Position numbers and translations under genes: made by a program. Shown piece after piece: positions 32,686 to 42,980 of a stretch of DNA of 64,000 bases (position 1 is the stretch's first letter; the number at the start of each line of letters is the position of its first letter). Origin of the DNA: Pseudogymnoascus destructans. Lineage: Eukaryota; Ascomycota; Leotiomycetes; Thelebolales; Thelebolaceae. The notes beneath the pieces were generated by a model. It was given only the letters and a program-made list of their open reading frames with translations. It was not told the DNA's origin and did not search any database. The DNA is taken from NCBI RefSeq assembly GCF_001641265.1, contig NW_020167524.1, forward strand, positions 682,001 to 746,000, written 5' to 3'.

Positions 32686-33361
32686 ATGTCGAACGATATG
32701 CGGCTACAATGTCCCTGCTCTGCTTTCTTTCTGAGGAGCGATGCATTTCGTGCTCACCTTGACGAATATCGAGTTAGTATTCAGTTACCTGTAGGTACAG
32801 AACTGACTTTCTCGAGTCTCTCGAAGGATATTTGTCCGCTCAACTGAAATTATACGGGTCCCACTCGAAAGCAAATGACGATGATCAAGATAGCGACGAC
32901 CACGACCCAGATGTATATGAAGAAGCATGATTGCGGTGGTAAAACATTTAATTGTCCTCTTAAAGATTGCGATAGAAACGAATTCTTCAAAACCCGGCAG
33001 AGGCTTCGGAGGCATTTTGAGCAATGTAGGCCTTTGTCTTCCTCCTTCAAGCGGGGCTGTTAACTTCGATGCAGACGTCCAGTGCGAAGAGGTATGTGTG
33101 TGCTGTCAACACGTTTCAAGACGAGCCAGGGATTATATAAGACATGCCGGACGGCACCAGGACGTGGGTATGATCAAGACTACCTATATAAACCAGATGT
33201 GTGACGAGTTGCGCAAGCGGGCCGCCGACGAACTAGATCTTGCAGAGAGGGGACATCTCTCCCGCGTTGAGAGGAGCAATAAAAGAGCGCGCGAAGTGGG
33301 AGACACCTTGAGCTCAAAGCGCCAAGTTGCACAGGGTTGGTTTCATGAACGAGCTCGGTTT
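32686..33361 (+). pseudogene. Decayed C2H2 zinc-finger-like protein gene
   Basis: Begins at ATG 32686 with a finger-like block CPCSAFFLRSDAFRAHLDEY, then a probable intron after 32772. An acidic stretch (DDDQDSDDHDPDVYEEA) reads in one frame, FNCPLKDCDRNEFFKTRQRLRRHF in a second and CEEVCVCCQHVSRRARDYIRH in a third. This order matches a family of uncharacterised fungal C2H2-containing proteins. The frame changes cannot be explained by introns of normal length, so the gene is probably broken. It runs into a truncated carotenoid oxygenase gene on the other strand. Confidence 0.45.
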
Positions 33362-34162
33362 TCAGCCTGCCAATAGTTTTGAAGACGCGGTAGACGGAGT
33401 TCAGGCCAAAGGTCAGGTTATGGTTTAGCACATCTCCATTGACAGGGTCGTAGTTTGCATGGGCTGCGCTAAGTGGTCCGGCGAGGGCAGGATGAAGGGA
33501 GCCCTGGCTGGCGACTCCAAGGGGCTCAAGAGTCTCAGGGTCAAATTGCTTGTACGAAGCATTGTCAGTAAACGCGCTGAGAGTCTTGAACCGCGACTTT
33601 CCGTCACTTGATTTTCCGTTTATCCCGGGCACATTTGGGGCAATAGTGACTCCAATATTGTTCTCTTCAGGAGACGGGCCCCTTGCTGCTGTGAATACGC
33701 TCTTCATCTTTTTAAAGAGGCCATCGCATGGGTCCCGCTTCTGGCCGAAGGTTAATTGGTCGTAATTCCCAGTGTGGAGCGGATTTTCTCGACCAAGGTG
33801 TCTACATTTTGGCGTGAGTTGTAGGTAGCCTCCACCGAGCCATCAGTTGAAGGGGTAAGCTCAAACCGATGGACCGAGGAAAACCCATCAAACCAGTGGT
33901 CGATTTTAAAATCACTCTTTGGGGTGTCTTTGACAATATACTGAGACGGACCGGTTCGGTATAGAGTACCGGCAACGTAGGAAGGAATAAAGCCTTTTAC
34001 AGACAGTTTAACTGGAGTATGTTGGTAGCCATCGGCCTGGAACTGGTATTTATTAGATGGGGAGCCTTAATCAGATGGGTGTTGCATCCTCTGATATAAA
34101 AGAATAGAACTTACAGCGGCTTCATTTGGCCACCCTTGGAAGTGCTCAGAAGATGCAGCCAT
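33340..34162 (-). pseudogene. Carotenoid cleavage dioxygenase gene, truncated and frameshifted
   Basis: Exon 1 (34162-34116 region, MAASSEHFQGWPNEAA) and a GTAAG...CAG intron (34043-34114) precede a clear N-terminal carotenoid oxygenase (RPE65/CAO-type) region: GFIPSYVAGTLYRTGP, IDHWFDGFSSVHRF and, further on, ASQGSLHPALAGPLSAAH with FDPETLEPLG. A single-base frame change near 33750 introduces a stop; the following block (FGQKRDPCDGLFKKMKS) continues in another frame. Homology ends near 33345 after FGLNSVYRVFKT, so roughly the last half of the enzyme, with iron-binding histidines, is missing. Family members cleave carotenoids or related stilbenes. This copy cannot be active. Confidence 0.8.
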
Positions 34163-35181
34163 GATTGGGGTTGTTTATTAGTTTGTGGATATGCAACTGT
34201 GGTTGAGAATAGTGAGAACAGGGAATATGGCAAAAGTGAAAGATTTATATACAGCAATCGACGTGCGAAAGCAAGGAGGACGCGTATATTTGGAAGAAGG
34301 TTGCCCCGAATAGAAGGTGTGTGACGAGGACACAACGACAGATATAAATATCTGATATAGCCCAAAGTAGTAAAATTTGGCGGAGTTGCAGTAGAGACAT
34401 GACATGACACCCCGGGGATTTGGGGGGGGGGTTCAAGGTCACGAAGAGGCGACGCGGCTCATGGCCTACGTCCGTATGCATTCTCTAGCCCTTGGAGTAT
34501 ACCATGTAACTTTATCGTAGTTGCTCCATTTATTCCGTAAAATAAGTGTAGTGTAGCTGTGGGTCAGTCTAGAGTATTTTCCACAGATATTGAAAAGGAT
34601 TTTATGCCTCAAATGCCAGCTACCAGCTACCGACGACCATTGTGTCGTACTGTCTCAGTATCGCTCGATTTCCAATAACAGTGCGGCATAGGCGAGAGAA
34701 ACACTGGGCGGCATGGGGCATGGGGCATGGGAGGACTTCATGGGACCGCATCGATCGGTCAAGCCTGTATCCATTCACGATTGTACTACGGCAATAGCGA
34801 GTGATGGAATGTGGATTTCAAAGGGGACGGGGGCTGATGTTTAGCCGCCATACCTGTCACGAGCAGCACGGGAGGGTCAGTCTTCGTAATGAGCACAGAG
34901 TCTTCTATCTACCGATCCTTAACTTGACTTCCCAGTGCCCTGTCCAGCCAGGCGCTCTTACAATACCCTATAACCAAAGGAAGTTGGTCCGCGACGACGA
35001 CGACGGGGGAGATTTTGGGCGGCAGCCTGGGCATGACAGTGGGTACGACGAAGCTGACAAACATTTCCATTATCACTCTTATTTTCACGACATCGCTGTC
35101 TCGGACATCTGTGGTTTGTCAGTCGCGGGGAAATAATACCAATGAGTGATAGCTAAGCCTTCAACACTATATGCGCAGCCG
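34163..35181. other. Intergenic, no gene recognised
   Basis: About 1 kb with short stop-limited frames on both strands and a G-tract near 34424-34433. Nothing assignable. Confidence 0.4.
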
Positions 35182-35690
35182 TTAATACTTTCCATTATTA
35201 TGGCCAAGCCAACTACGAAAGGCTGTAAAGGAGCTATCTGTGAAGGATTGCCCCTTCTTGAGTTTACGTCCATAAGGTGAACGGGGCAACGGAGACGCCA
35301 ATGTTGCTTGCCCCGCCGCAATCGCCGTCATCGTCTCAGCTTCATCGTCGCCATCGCTGATGCTGGCAATCACCGTGTCTACTGTCTCTTGATAACAAGC
35401 TCCACGATATGCTTAGTTAGCGACATTACAACGTAAGGTAGGTTTTTCATACCAGCAGCGGTTTGTTGCCTCGAGGCTTCTGGTGATTGTGTTTGTGCCA
35501 AACGTGAGCTAGAAATCGCAAAAGAGGCGAAGAAGGAGCTTGTTAGTATTGTTTTCCCTGCGAAGGATATTGCTAGGTAGGTTTTTCTTTGAGCAATCTT
35601 TTCTAAGTTGGATTTACTTTTCACATCATCAAAGAGGAATCCCTTACCCTCGTGCAGTCTGAAAATGTTTCCATCGAGACTAGTTACCCC
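35182..35690 (-). CDS. Hypothetical small spliced gene (start uncertain)
   Basis: A 65-bp intron (35388-35452) with GTATGA donor, CTAAC branch and AAG acceptor joins two open segments in frame: ...SRLAQTQSPEASRQQTAA to ETVDTVIASISDGDDEAETM..., ending RSWLGHNNGKY. Exon 2 is 35182-35387. The upstream exon has no ATG in its frame after the preceding stop near 35692, so either a further 5' exon exists (ATG near 35750 on the minus strand is possible) or the gene is degraded. About 135 residues are visible, with a hydrophobic segment (YLAISFAGKTILTSSFFASFAI). No family recognised. Diverges from the P-loop/HAD/UPRT gene. Confidence 0.35.
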
Positions 35691-35881
35691 ATTTCATCAA
35701 ACACAAAATGGCTCAAAGCAAACCGCGTTTTCTCCTGGTCGCCATTATACATGCCTCTAAAACCATATATAAAGAAAGGATTAAATCCTTATTTGGGTCC
35801 TTCTCAACCAACCTTTTTCTCGTATCGTTCCCACGATACCGACGTTAGATTTCACTCTGTATCAAGCACTTTTCCAACACC

Positions 35882-37969
35882 ATGGCTGATATCACGAATG
35901 CCGAGACAGAAGGATCTTCTGATGGATTCATTTGCACGCTTGAGGGTTTCACCCCGAATATCATTGGACTGTATGGTATACCTGGCGCTGGGAAATCTCA
36001 TTATCTTTCCATGCTCCAGGTTCACTCTCAGTTACAAGGAACCACCCCGTTTAAATTTTTTGAGGGATCTTCGGTGATTAACTCTCTCGTTCCCGGTGGC
36101 CTTCTCGCATTCAAGAAGTTGCCAGAGGAGCATAAAGTGAAGTTGCGCGAGAAAGCCATCTGCTCCATTAAACACGAATGCACAATCGGCAGAACTAATG
36201 GGGTAGTGGCGGGGCATGCCACGTTCTGGGACGAAAAAGAGGATTCCGAAATCATTGTGATTACACCGAAAGATCTTGAGATATATTCGCATATACTGTA
36301 CTTGAGAATTGACCCCGAGGTTATTCAACAACACCGCTTGGGCGACTGGGAGAGAAACCGTGATATCGTGCCACTTGAACACTTGGAGAAGTGGCAGAAA
36401 CAGGAGGAAAACATGCTGCGTACATTTTGTCGCGTCCATGGTATTCACTTCTGTGCAATATCTCGAGGCAACAACGTGGAGTCCGAAGAGATGTTCTCAG
36501 TCAGACTCATGAGGTTGGTCTCCGATCTCGGCCGTCACAATGAGCATGTTAACCGGAACAACGCGATGACCAGGCTGGGAGAGGCTATGGACAGTGACGC
36601 CACTCGCGATGGTCGAGTCAAGAAAATGTTGGTTATGGACGCGGACAAGACGTTGGCTCCGCAAGACGTTGCCGATATGTTCTGGGAAAAAGTCTCCAAC
36701 CATGGGGCATCGACAGGGGCAAAAAACCCTCTGAAAGAATTGTTCGGCGGCTCTAGTGGCTACTCGTATCATTCCTTTCGGCAGGCCACGTTGCTCTACG
36801 AAGAAGCCGCTAATGACGGAGCATTCGATGGCATATGTGACGAGGTAGCCTTGGGGGTGACTATGTATCCCGAGTTTGTATCTCTGTTACACCAAGCGGC
36901 AGAGCTTGATCATGTCGGCGCTGTGGTCATAACCTGTGGTCTAGGACATGTCTGGGAGAAAGTTCTTGAGAGAGAAGGTCTGGCCGACTCCGTGGCAGTT
37001 ATAGGTGGAGGACAGATTTCAGATGGATTCGTGGTGACTGCGGAGCTCAAAGCAGAGTTGGTTGATCACATCCGGGACGCATACCAGGCAGAAGTGTGCG
37101 CATTTGGAGACAGTCCGTTGGATTTGCCAATGTTAATCCAGGCAGACCGGGCCATAGTTGTTGTCGGCGATGAGGACTCCAGGAGCAAGTCCATGGAAGC
37201 TGCTTTGAGGGATGCTATAAAAACCGAGGGTTTGACTGCCAGTCAACTCGTGTTGCCGAGCACAGCAACCCCACGGTTGGATTCGGTCAAGCTCCCGCTT
37301 ATACAACTCTCACAGGCCGATATAGAGGCAATCCTGTGCAATTCCGATTTCCAGTTCATCCATGCAACCAATAGCAGCGCAGCCGCCCTGCTCACAACTC
37401 AGACGCGTGATGCAACTGTTGCAGGCCCGGCCCTCAAGAGAGCTCATCGCCGCATTGGGTGGTACTTAGCTGTCGAGTTCATTAGCAAGGTTATTGGACT
37501 CGAGAGCTACAAGATCCCACACGTTCAAGGCGGACATACGAAGGGTCATCGCCTGGAAGGCGAGAAAAGGATGACAATTGTGCCTTTGATGCGCGGCGGA
37601 GCACCTATGGCCGAGGGTATCAACGAAGTTTTTCCTCTCGCAATGTTGGTGCATGCGAGCCAGCCCGAGGACCTCAAACTCCATCATGTAGAGCAGCAAC
37701 ATAGCATCATCCTCATCGACTCGGTCATCAACACCGGTAAAACTATTTTGGAGTTCATAGAACACGTGCGAAAGTTGCATGCCACTATCCGCATCGTTGT
37801 TGTTGCCAATGTCGTTCAAGACAAGTTCATCTCTGGAGAAACGGCGTCGAATCTAGCCAGCTATGGAAATATCAGTCTTGTTGCTCTTCGCCTGTCTAAA
37901 AACCAGTTTAGAGGTAGCGGAGAGACCGATACAGGTAACCGTTTGTTCAACACGACTCATCTAGCATGA
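35882..37969 (+). CDS. Three-domain fusion: P-loop kinase-like, HAD phosphatase-like, uracil phosphoribosyltransferase-like
   Basis: 695 residues without introns, from ATG 35882; a TATA-like TATATAAAG lies about 115 bp upstream. Residues 32-39 are a Walker A motif (GIPGAGKS) of a nucleotide/nucleoside-kinase-like domain (about 25-215). Residues 253-258 (DADKTL) and 409-414 (GDSPLD) are HAD-superfamily motifs of a phosphoserine-phosphatase-like domain. In the first of these the usual DxD second Asp is followed by Lys-Thr as in SerB-like enzymes. Residues about 480-690 are a UPRT-like phosphoribosyltransferase with RGGAPMAEG (571-579) and a PRPP-loop LIDSVINTGKT (611-621). The parts suggest nucleobase or nucleotide salvage combined with dephosphorylation. 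The real reaction is not known from sequence. Confidence 0.85.
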   Translation: MADITNAETEGSSDGFICTLEGFTPNIIGLYGIPGAGKSHYLSMLQVHSQLQGTTPFKFFEGSSVINSLVPGGLLAFKKLPEEHKVKLREKAICSIKHECTIGRTNGVVAGHATFWDEKEDSEIIVITPKDLEIYSHILYLRIDPEVIQQHRLGDWERNRDIVPLEHLEKWQKQEENMLRTFCRVHGIHFCAISRGNNVESEEMFSVRLMRLVSDLGRHNEHVNRNNAMTRLGEAMDSDATRDGRVKKMLVMDADKTLAPQDVADMFWEKVSNHGASTGAKNPLKELFGGSSGYSYHSFRQATLLYEEAANDGAFDGICDEVALGVTMYPEFVSLLHQAAELDHVGAVVITCGLGHVWEKVLEREGLADSVAVIGGGQISDGFVVTAELKAELVDHIRDAYQAEVCAFGDSPLDLPMLIQADRAIVVVGDEDSRSKSMEAALRDAIKTEGLTASQLVLPSTATPRLDSVKLPLIQLSQADIEAILCNSDFQFIHATNSSAAALLTTQTRDATVAGPALKRAHRRIGWYLAVEFISKVIGLESYKIPHVQGGHTKGHRLEGEKRMTIVPLMRGGAPMAEGINEVFPLAMLVHASQPEDLKLHHVEQQHSIILIDSVINTGKTILEFIEHVRKLHATIRIVVVANVVQDKFISGETASNLASYGNISLVALRLSKNQFRGSGETDTGNRLFNTTHLA

Positions 37970-38384
37970 TCGGAGTTTGACGGCCTATCTGCCATGTCGT
38001 GGAGAATGTACGATGGGTTGTTTCAATGCGGTCACTTGAGTTCTAGGTTCATAAATTACTATTATTGCGGTAGTAGTATGAGAGATATGCTTTATTTTCA
38101 TTTTATTCGAACTTGGTATGATAGTGTGATATGGGTGCTATATCGAAACTAAAGCTTGGTAGTGAACTCCTCATTACCATGGGCCAAAATAGCCACTACT
38201 CTGTGAACACCCCAATAGAATATTTTAGACTATTCCCCTGCCAAATAATAATCTTATCCCCATGTTATCCAATCTTTGTATCAGCCTAGCTGTTAGTTCA
38301 AGGCCACGTAAACTTAAAAACTACACCAGTGCTTCGTAGCGGGTGGGACCACTTCTCACTTCACTACGCCTGTATATGACCTGT
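37970..38384. other. Intergenic, 3' region of the fusion gene
   Basis: AT-rich non-coding sequence. No gene or repeat recognised before the GCTCCTTCC repeats. Confidence 0.4.
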
Positions 38385-38580
38385 TCGCTCCTTCCAGATA
38401 TCATACGTGTGCTCCTTCCACATATCAGCCTTTCGCTCCTTCCGTATACCACCGTTGCTGTTACCATATAGCATTGTAGTCGTCGCTCCTTCCATATATG
38501 GTCTTAACCGTTGCTCCTTCCAAAAATCATCCTAGCCGTCGCCCCTTCCATATATTGTCTTAGCCGTTGCTCCTTCCTCA
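38385..38580 (+). promoter_or_regulatory. Array of seven GCTCCTTCC-type repeats upstream of a hypothetical gene
   Basis: Imperfect units of about 22-50 bp, each with GCTCCTTCC (once GCCCCTTCC) followed by an ATATAT/ATATC-like tail and often a TAGCCGT(T/C) linker. They begin near 38386, 38409, 38431, 38482, 38510, 38538 and 38567, ending about 25 bp before the ATG at 38605. Could be a promoter repeat or 5'-UTR sequence. Confidence 0.75.
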
Positions 38581-38604
38581 ATATCAGCATTTCTGCAACA
38601 CATA

Positions 38605-39477
38605 ATGGAGCCAGCCCGAGCCATATGCCCGGCAGCCAACATGGACTATTCTGACTCAGTTAGTGGCTCTTCAAGACAAGAAGGCTTATCTACAGAAGCA
38701 TTACAGTCTCTCCCCACAACCTCACAAGCACCATATGACGATGATCTTGGCTACAAAAACGACCACGGCGGCTACTCCTATCAGCCCACCTACGATAGTG
38801 ATGGAATCACGAGCAATCACCCAGTTGAACCCCGGGAATCCAATGAGCCAGTCCATTCCGCTGCTAGAAGTGCAAATGCTCCCCAGCTCGCGCTCCCAGT
38901 ATTAGAAGAGTCCATTTACTCTTCCGAAGAGAGCTCAGACGCTCCCTCAACACCAACCTCGATGCTCGATGACTCCGTCTTAACCCCACCCCGAATTCAC
39001 TCCCCAACGCCCAACGAGTCTTCTCACCGCACTACTGACGGCCCAGACGCTTGTCCAACATCACTCCCAATGTATTCCGCCGTCCCACGACAGATACCCC
39101 ATCGGACATATACCCGAACGCCGCTGTCGTGGAAAAGTCTCAAACTAAGCGTACAAGTAAGCCTGCATGCCGACAATGTACGCCTAGAGCTGTTTGAGAA
39201 GATGATTGCGGAAGAAGTTGAGCGACGATTCGATGCGCGCGTAGCAATTGCCCAACGTGCACTTCTTGGTAGTGGCCTAAGGAATGAAGAGATGCTGAAT
39301 GAGAGTGATAATGGTTTAGGCGAAAGTGATACGCTGCGGATGATTACGCGTGATGTAGAGGCGTTGCAGCGGGAGATGGACATATTTCACCTCGTCGCCT
39401 CATTTAGGCGGCTGCATGGTTCGGTCGTGGTCTGCGGAAGCAACAACCCAATCGGGAGTGTGTTGTTACTTCGTTGA
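38605..39477 (+). CDS. Hypothetical protein, Ser/Pro-rich N-terminus
   Basis: 290 residues from ATG 38605 (a second ATG is at 38641). The first 160 residues are low complexity and rich in Ser, Pro and Thr. Residues about 170-265 look helical and charged (VRLELFEKMIAEEVERRFDARVAIAQ, TLRMITRDVEALQREMD). The last 25 residues may be intron or read-through sequence. No family recognised. Intrinsically disordered N-termini of this kind are common in fungal regulatory or cell-periphery proteins, but no function can be claimed. Confidence 0.5.
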   Translation: MEPARAICPAANMDYSDSVSGSSRQEGLSTEALQSLPTTSQAPYDDDLGYKNDHGGYSYQPTYDSDGITSNHPVEPRESNEPVHSAARSANAPQLALPVLEESIYSSEESSDAPSTPTSMLDDSVLTPPRIHSPTPNESSHRTTDGPDACPTSLPMYSAVPRQIPHRTYTRTPLSWKSLKLSVQVSLHADNVRLELFEKMIAEEVERRFDARVAIAQRALLGSGLRNEEMLNESDNGLGESDTLRMITRDVEALQREMDIFHLVASFRRLHGSVVVCGSNNPIGSVLLLR

Positions 39478-39877
39478 TCACCAGATGGATCTGTGGTATA
39501 AATTGATAGGAACTATTATTTACGGCCTCGTCCACGTCTTGCCAGGCGGAGGCGTATAACAAGGGAATGGGAAATAGGGTGGATATAGGAGCAAGGGGAA
39601 GGGATTGAGAAAGTGTTGGCACTGTCTTTATTTCGATATAACTTTAGCACCGTACATTTCCGACATAGTTCTCACTGTATTGTAGAATTATTATGGGGGA
39701 GCAAGAGATACGAGAGAATAGCTCTTCCATTCAAATCCATTATCTATATGGCTTGTGGCTATATAGCATGTGCTCTCCACTAAAGTAATGCTCATCTCTA
39801 CTCATAGAAACATATCCAGCGCCTCCAGTACTCACTACCTCGCAAGGTATATTTCCAGTAGTCCAAACCTCCGAACT

Positions 39878-40110
39878 CCGTGCCTCTTTTGATCATAACG
39901 CCATATCTCATAACTCCGTCTCCATCTAAACCATAACCCCGTAAATCGTAAAATCATAAATTATAAAGCCGTAACTCGTAACTCCGTATCTCATTAGTGT
40001 CGTAAATCATCAACTCCGTAAATCATGCCGCCGTAAAATTGGTAACTCCGTCGATCGTAACGCCATGTGCTGCCTCGGTTTTGTGATCCGTAAATCCGTG
40101 GTGAGTCGCA
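39878..40110. repeat. Degenerate CCGTAA/CGTAA(A)TC short repeat tract
   Basis: Irregular repetition of CCGTAACTC, CGTAAATC and AACTCCGTA units over about 220 bp between two genes, with no open frame conserved across it. Confidence 0.7.
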
Positions 40111-40218
40111 CCCACCCACACCTTGCAATGTATCGTCGCTCCATATCGTATCAAACATCTTGCAGATTCTCGTCGTTCCATACCGTAACACATCAAGGGC
40201 AGCCCACTGGCTCCCCAC

Positions 40219-42675
40219 TCAAGATCTCTCAGATCTTCCCATTCTCTCCACTCCCCACCCGACTCTCCCGCCTTCCCTCCACTCCCCACAGAAATACTTC
40301 ACTTCCCCTCTTCCTCTCTCTCTCGCTCCCACCAGCCTTGTTCGTAAATCCGTGCGCCCGCGGACAGCACGGAATGCGGCATCGCTCCTCAACCCGCTTT
40401 GTCCAATCACGCTAACTACCTCTGCCAAGCAGCTCATGCTGCTTGGAAGCTTCAGCTTCTCCTGTGCCTCCCACGGTACGAGCGCAAGCGCCACAGCCAG
40501 CAGCGCGATGAAATACCCAATCAGGGTCGCAAGAATGACATAGAACGCTGCCATATCTGTGAGAACCAATAGAGTCTGCGATGGGAACGTCGTATATGCC
40601 GCAAACATCCCACCACCGAGTATCGGTAGCAGCATCATGAGCGGGTGCACAACAGCCAGAAGCGCGACAAGCCAATGTCCGTTCTCAATCGCTAGCGAGA
40701 GACCAGCAAATGGAACACTGGAGCTCGCGCTATAATCTGCGAGGAGCGAGGGTAGAGCTCGAGTACCGTAGGTGCGGGCGAGTTCAGACCAGGGTGTCAG
40801 GCGGGCGATGGAGTATGCCATGGGCCTCAGGGCTCCGTAAAGAACGAGACCAATGGTAGATGGGATGAAGGAATAGAAGAACGACGAGGGGATGAAGTGT
40901 GCCTTGTTAGGAGTGGAGGAAAGTTGCGGGCGGAATCCGGAGCTGAGGGCTATCAATGGGAGGAAGCTGACGATGAAGACAGCGACAAGTAGAACACCAA
41001 AGATAACGGGCCAGAGCAACAGGGCCGAGCGCCTCAAGTACCATGGAATGTAGGTTGCACGGGTGGTCAACATCTGCGCCTCGGTGTCGCCGCTGTAACG
41101 GGTCTTCTCATTAATTGATGGCTCGGCACGGCCGCGGTTCATGCCGTGTCGGCGGAGCGGTGCGCCTTCCTCGCCGATACAGTAGAAAATGTCTTGGGTA
41201 GGGTTTGTAGTGCGCCAGTACCCCAGGCGATCAGCGCGATGCCCAAGTTTCTCACGCAGCTCGGGTAGATCTGATGCGTCCTCGGCGCCCTCATAGTCAT
41301 CCATGCAGTTGCTTCGGGAGAGCAGCGCGATGACATCAGCGAGAGATCGTGGGTCCCAGAGCAGGCCGGTCTCGCGGCGGACGAAATTGAGGATGATCCC
41401 AACGAGGCCGAGCACAATTAAGATGTAAATGGCGATGAGGAAACCGGCGATACTTGTCACGGTGCTGTATTTCCAGAGTCCGTCGATGTTTGTAACAGTG
41501 AAAAGGCAGCTGGCGAGGGGGATGGTAAGAACAGCCGGCCAGATGAGCACGCTGCACACTCCGAGGTGGATTTGGTCGGAGGAGAAGTAGCTGAATCGTG
41601 GGCTGAGGAGGGTCGTGGGCTGGAAAGGCAGAAACAGGGACTGTTGGCGAGCTTGATGGTTCTCGGATGTCATCTGAACGTAGGGGACAATGCGTCCGAC
41701 GGCCGCCATGACGCCTTCAAGCCAGAGGAATAGAGAGGCGGCGATAATCTGAGGGAGGAAGCGGAATGTGAAGTACTTCGCGTCGAAGGAACCACTGTGG
41801 GCCCAAAGACCGTCTGCGAATTCGATGCAGAGGCCTAAGCCAAGTATTGTGGAGATGCATAGCAACACCAAAACGGCAAGACTGTAGGTCCGTAGAGTTT
41901 TTGGCACAAAGTTGAGTGCTGGGTACCGTGCAGTGTGTACTGGAGGTTCAGCGGCGAGGTACAGCTCAGATCCGGATGTTGGCAAGGCGAGACTAGCCAA
42001 CGAGTCTTTCGGGTTGTACTTGGCTGTTGGTTGCGGGGCCATAGATTTTACATCTTCTTTCGACCCAATATCGGGACCAGGTCCACTATTGTAGTCGGGC
42101 TCGTCATCATATTTGGGTCTAACGTAGTCTTGCTTGAGGCTTCGCTCAGGGAACCTTGGGTACGAAGAGCTGCTGTCCCCGCTTGTCCCTCTCAGGGTTG
42201 AGCTCCTCGTATCGTCTTCTCTTGTAATCTGATCAATTGCATATCGGAGGTAAGGCATGTCATCGTTCGTTGGCGTTGGTGGTCCCGAGTAGGTAAATTG
42301 CGGCGGTTGCGTCGACTGCATGGACGGCCTCATCACTCTCGTCCCGATATTCGAACTCATCCGTGCAGCAGGAGGCATGGTCACATAGCGGCTCGCTAGC
42401 GGTGTAGTCCGTGGAGTCCGTGGGAATTTCGCGGTGAGTGTTTCCAGGGCCTCAGAATAAGAGCGTTGGCTGACCTGGTCCTGCGTCCGTGGATTGATTG
42501 GGGCGTCAGGTAGAAGAACTGTTTCGGCGCTGGGGTTGCTTGATATATCGAAGGCATCTTCGTCGTCCGTATGTAAATCCTCAGCACTGTATCTATCCTT
42601 AGAATATTTTTCATTCGCTCTTTCGACTAAAAGTTCTTTGTCTATCGTGGTCATTGTCAGCCTTGGTCCTCCCAT
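40219..42675 (-). CDS. DUF3433 multi-pass membrane protein (SPRAY-like)
   Basis: 818 residues from the first ATG (42675); another candidate is at 42654. The N-terminal 250 residues are hydrophilic and disordered (phosphosite-like Ser/Thr/Pro). Around ten hydrophobic helices follow in two blocks, for example AVLVLLCISTILGLGLCIEF, VCSVLIWPAVLTIPLASCLF, IAIYILIVLGLVGIILNF, LLLWPVIFGVLLVAVFIVSF and LLVLTDMAAFYVILATLIGY. The two-block layout matches fungal DUF3433 proteins, the family of Neurospora SPRAY, linked to hyphal growth and calcium balance. No introns are visible. The last 60 residues are Arg/Gly-rich and may be family-atypical. Localisation is probably an endomembrane or the plasma membrane. 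Confidence 0.82.
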   Translation of the reverse strand: MGGPRLTMTTIDKELLVERANEKYSKDRYSAEDLHTDDEDAFDISSNPSAETVLLPDAPINPRTQDQVSQRSYSEALETLTAKFPRTPRTTPLASRYVTMPPAARMSSNIGTRVMRPSMQSTQPPQFTYSGPPTPTNDDMPYLRYAIDQITREDDTRSSTLRGTSGDSSSSYPRFPERSLKQDYVRPKYDDEPDYNSGPGPDIGSKEDVKSMAPQPTAKYNPKDSLASLALPTSGSELYLAAEPPVHTARYPALNFVPKTLRTYSLAVLVLLCISTILGLGLCIEFADGLWAHSGSFDAKYFTFRFLPQIIAASLFLWLEGVMAAVGRIVPYVQMTSENHQARQQSLFLPFQPTTLLSPRFSYFSSDQIHLGVCSVLIWPAVLTIPLASCLFTVTNIDGLWKYSTVTSIAGFLIAIYILIVLGLVGIILNFVRRETGLLWDPRSLADVIALLSRSNCMDDYEGAEDASDLPELREKLGHRADRLGYWRTTNPTQDIFYCIGEEGAPLRRHGMNRGRAEPSINEKTRYSGDTEAQMLTTRATYIPWYLRRSALLLWPVIFGVLLVAVFIVSFLPLIALSSGFRPQLSSTPNKAHFIPSSFFYSFIPSTIGLVLYGALRPMAYSIARLTPWSELARTYGTRALPSLLADYSASSSVPFAGLSLAIENGHWLVALLAVVHPLMMLLPILGGGMFAAYTTFPSQTLLVLTDMAAFYVILATLIGYFIALLAVALALVPWEAQEKLKLPSSMSCLAEVVSVIGQSGLRSDAAFRAVRGRTDLRTRLVGARERGRGEVKYFCGEWREGGRVGWGVERMGRSERS

Positions 42676-42920
42676 TGTGCCACCATCAGCCGTAGCCTTC
42701 AGCGAACTTACACTGCACAGAGCGAACGTCAACTCTTCGAGAATTCATGATTGCTCAATTGATCGGTGAGTAGCTGCGAGCTGCTATTGCTTGATGCAAG
42801 ATGCGCATCTTCCCGCAGCTACTGCAGGTCAGAGGTATATACGTCAAATTATGATGTGGCGTTGGAAGGCTGGGAAGGGCTGGGGCAGCCGCTGGCGAGG
42901 TGGCTGGCGACGCGATAACC

Positions 42921-42980
42921 AACCACCCAGGTCTCACGTCGCGTTGGACGCAACCACCCAGGTCTCACGTCGCGTTGGAC
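42921..42980. repeat. Direct duplication, 31-bp period
   Basis: AACCACCCAGGTCTCACGTC and the following GCGTTGGAC occur twice in tandem (42921-42949 and 42952-42980). Non-coding. Confidence 0.92.

Noticed and set aside
34801..35136. Plus-strand frame of 111 codons
   Set aside because: No recognised domain, no good start context, and composition like surrounding non-coding sequence.
35821..35845. Small inverted repeat TATCGT...ACGATA before the fusion gene
   Set aside because: Only a short stem; too weak to call an operator or mobile element end.
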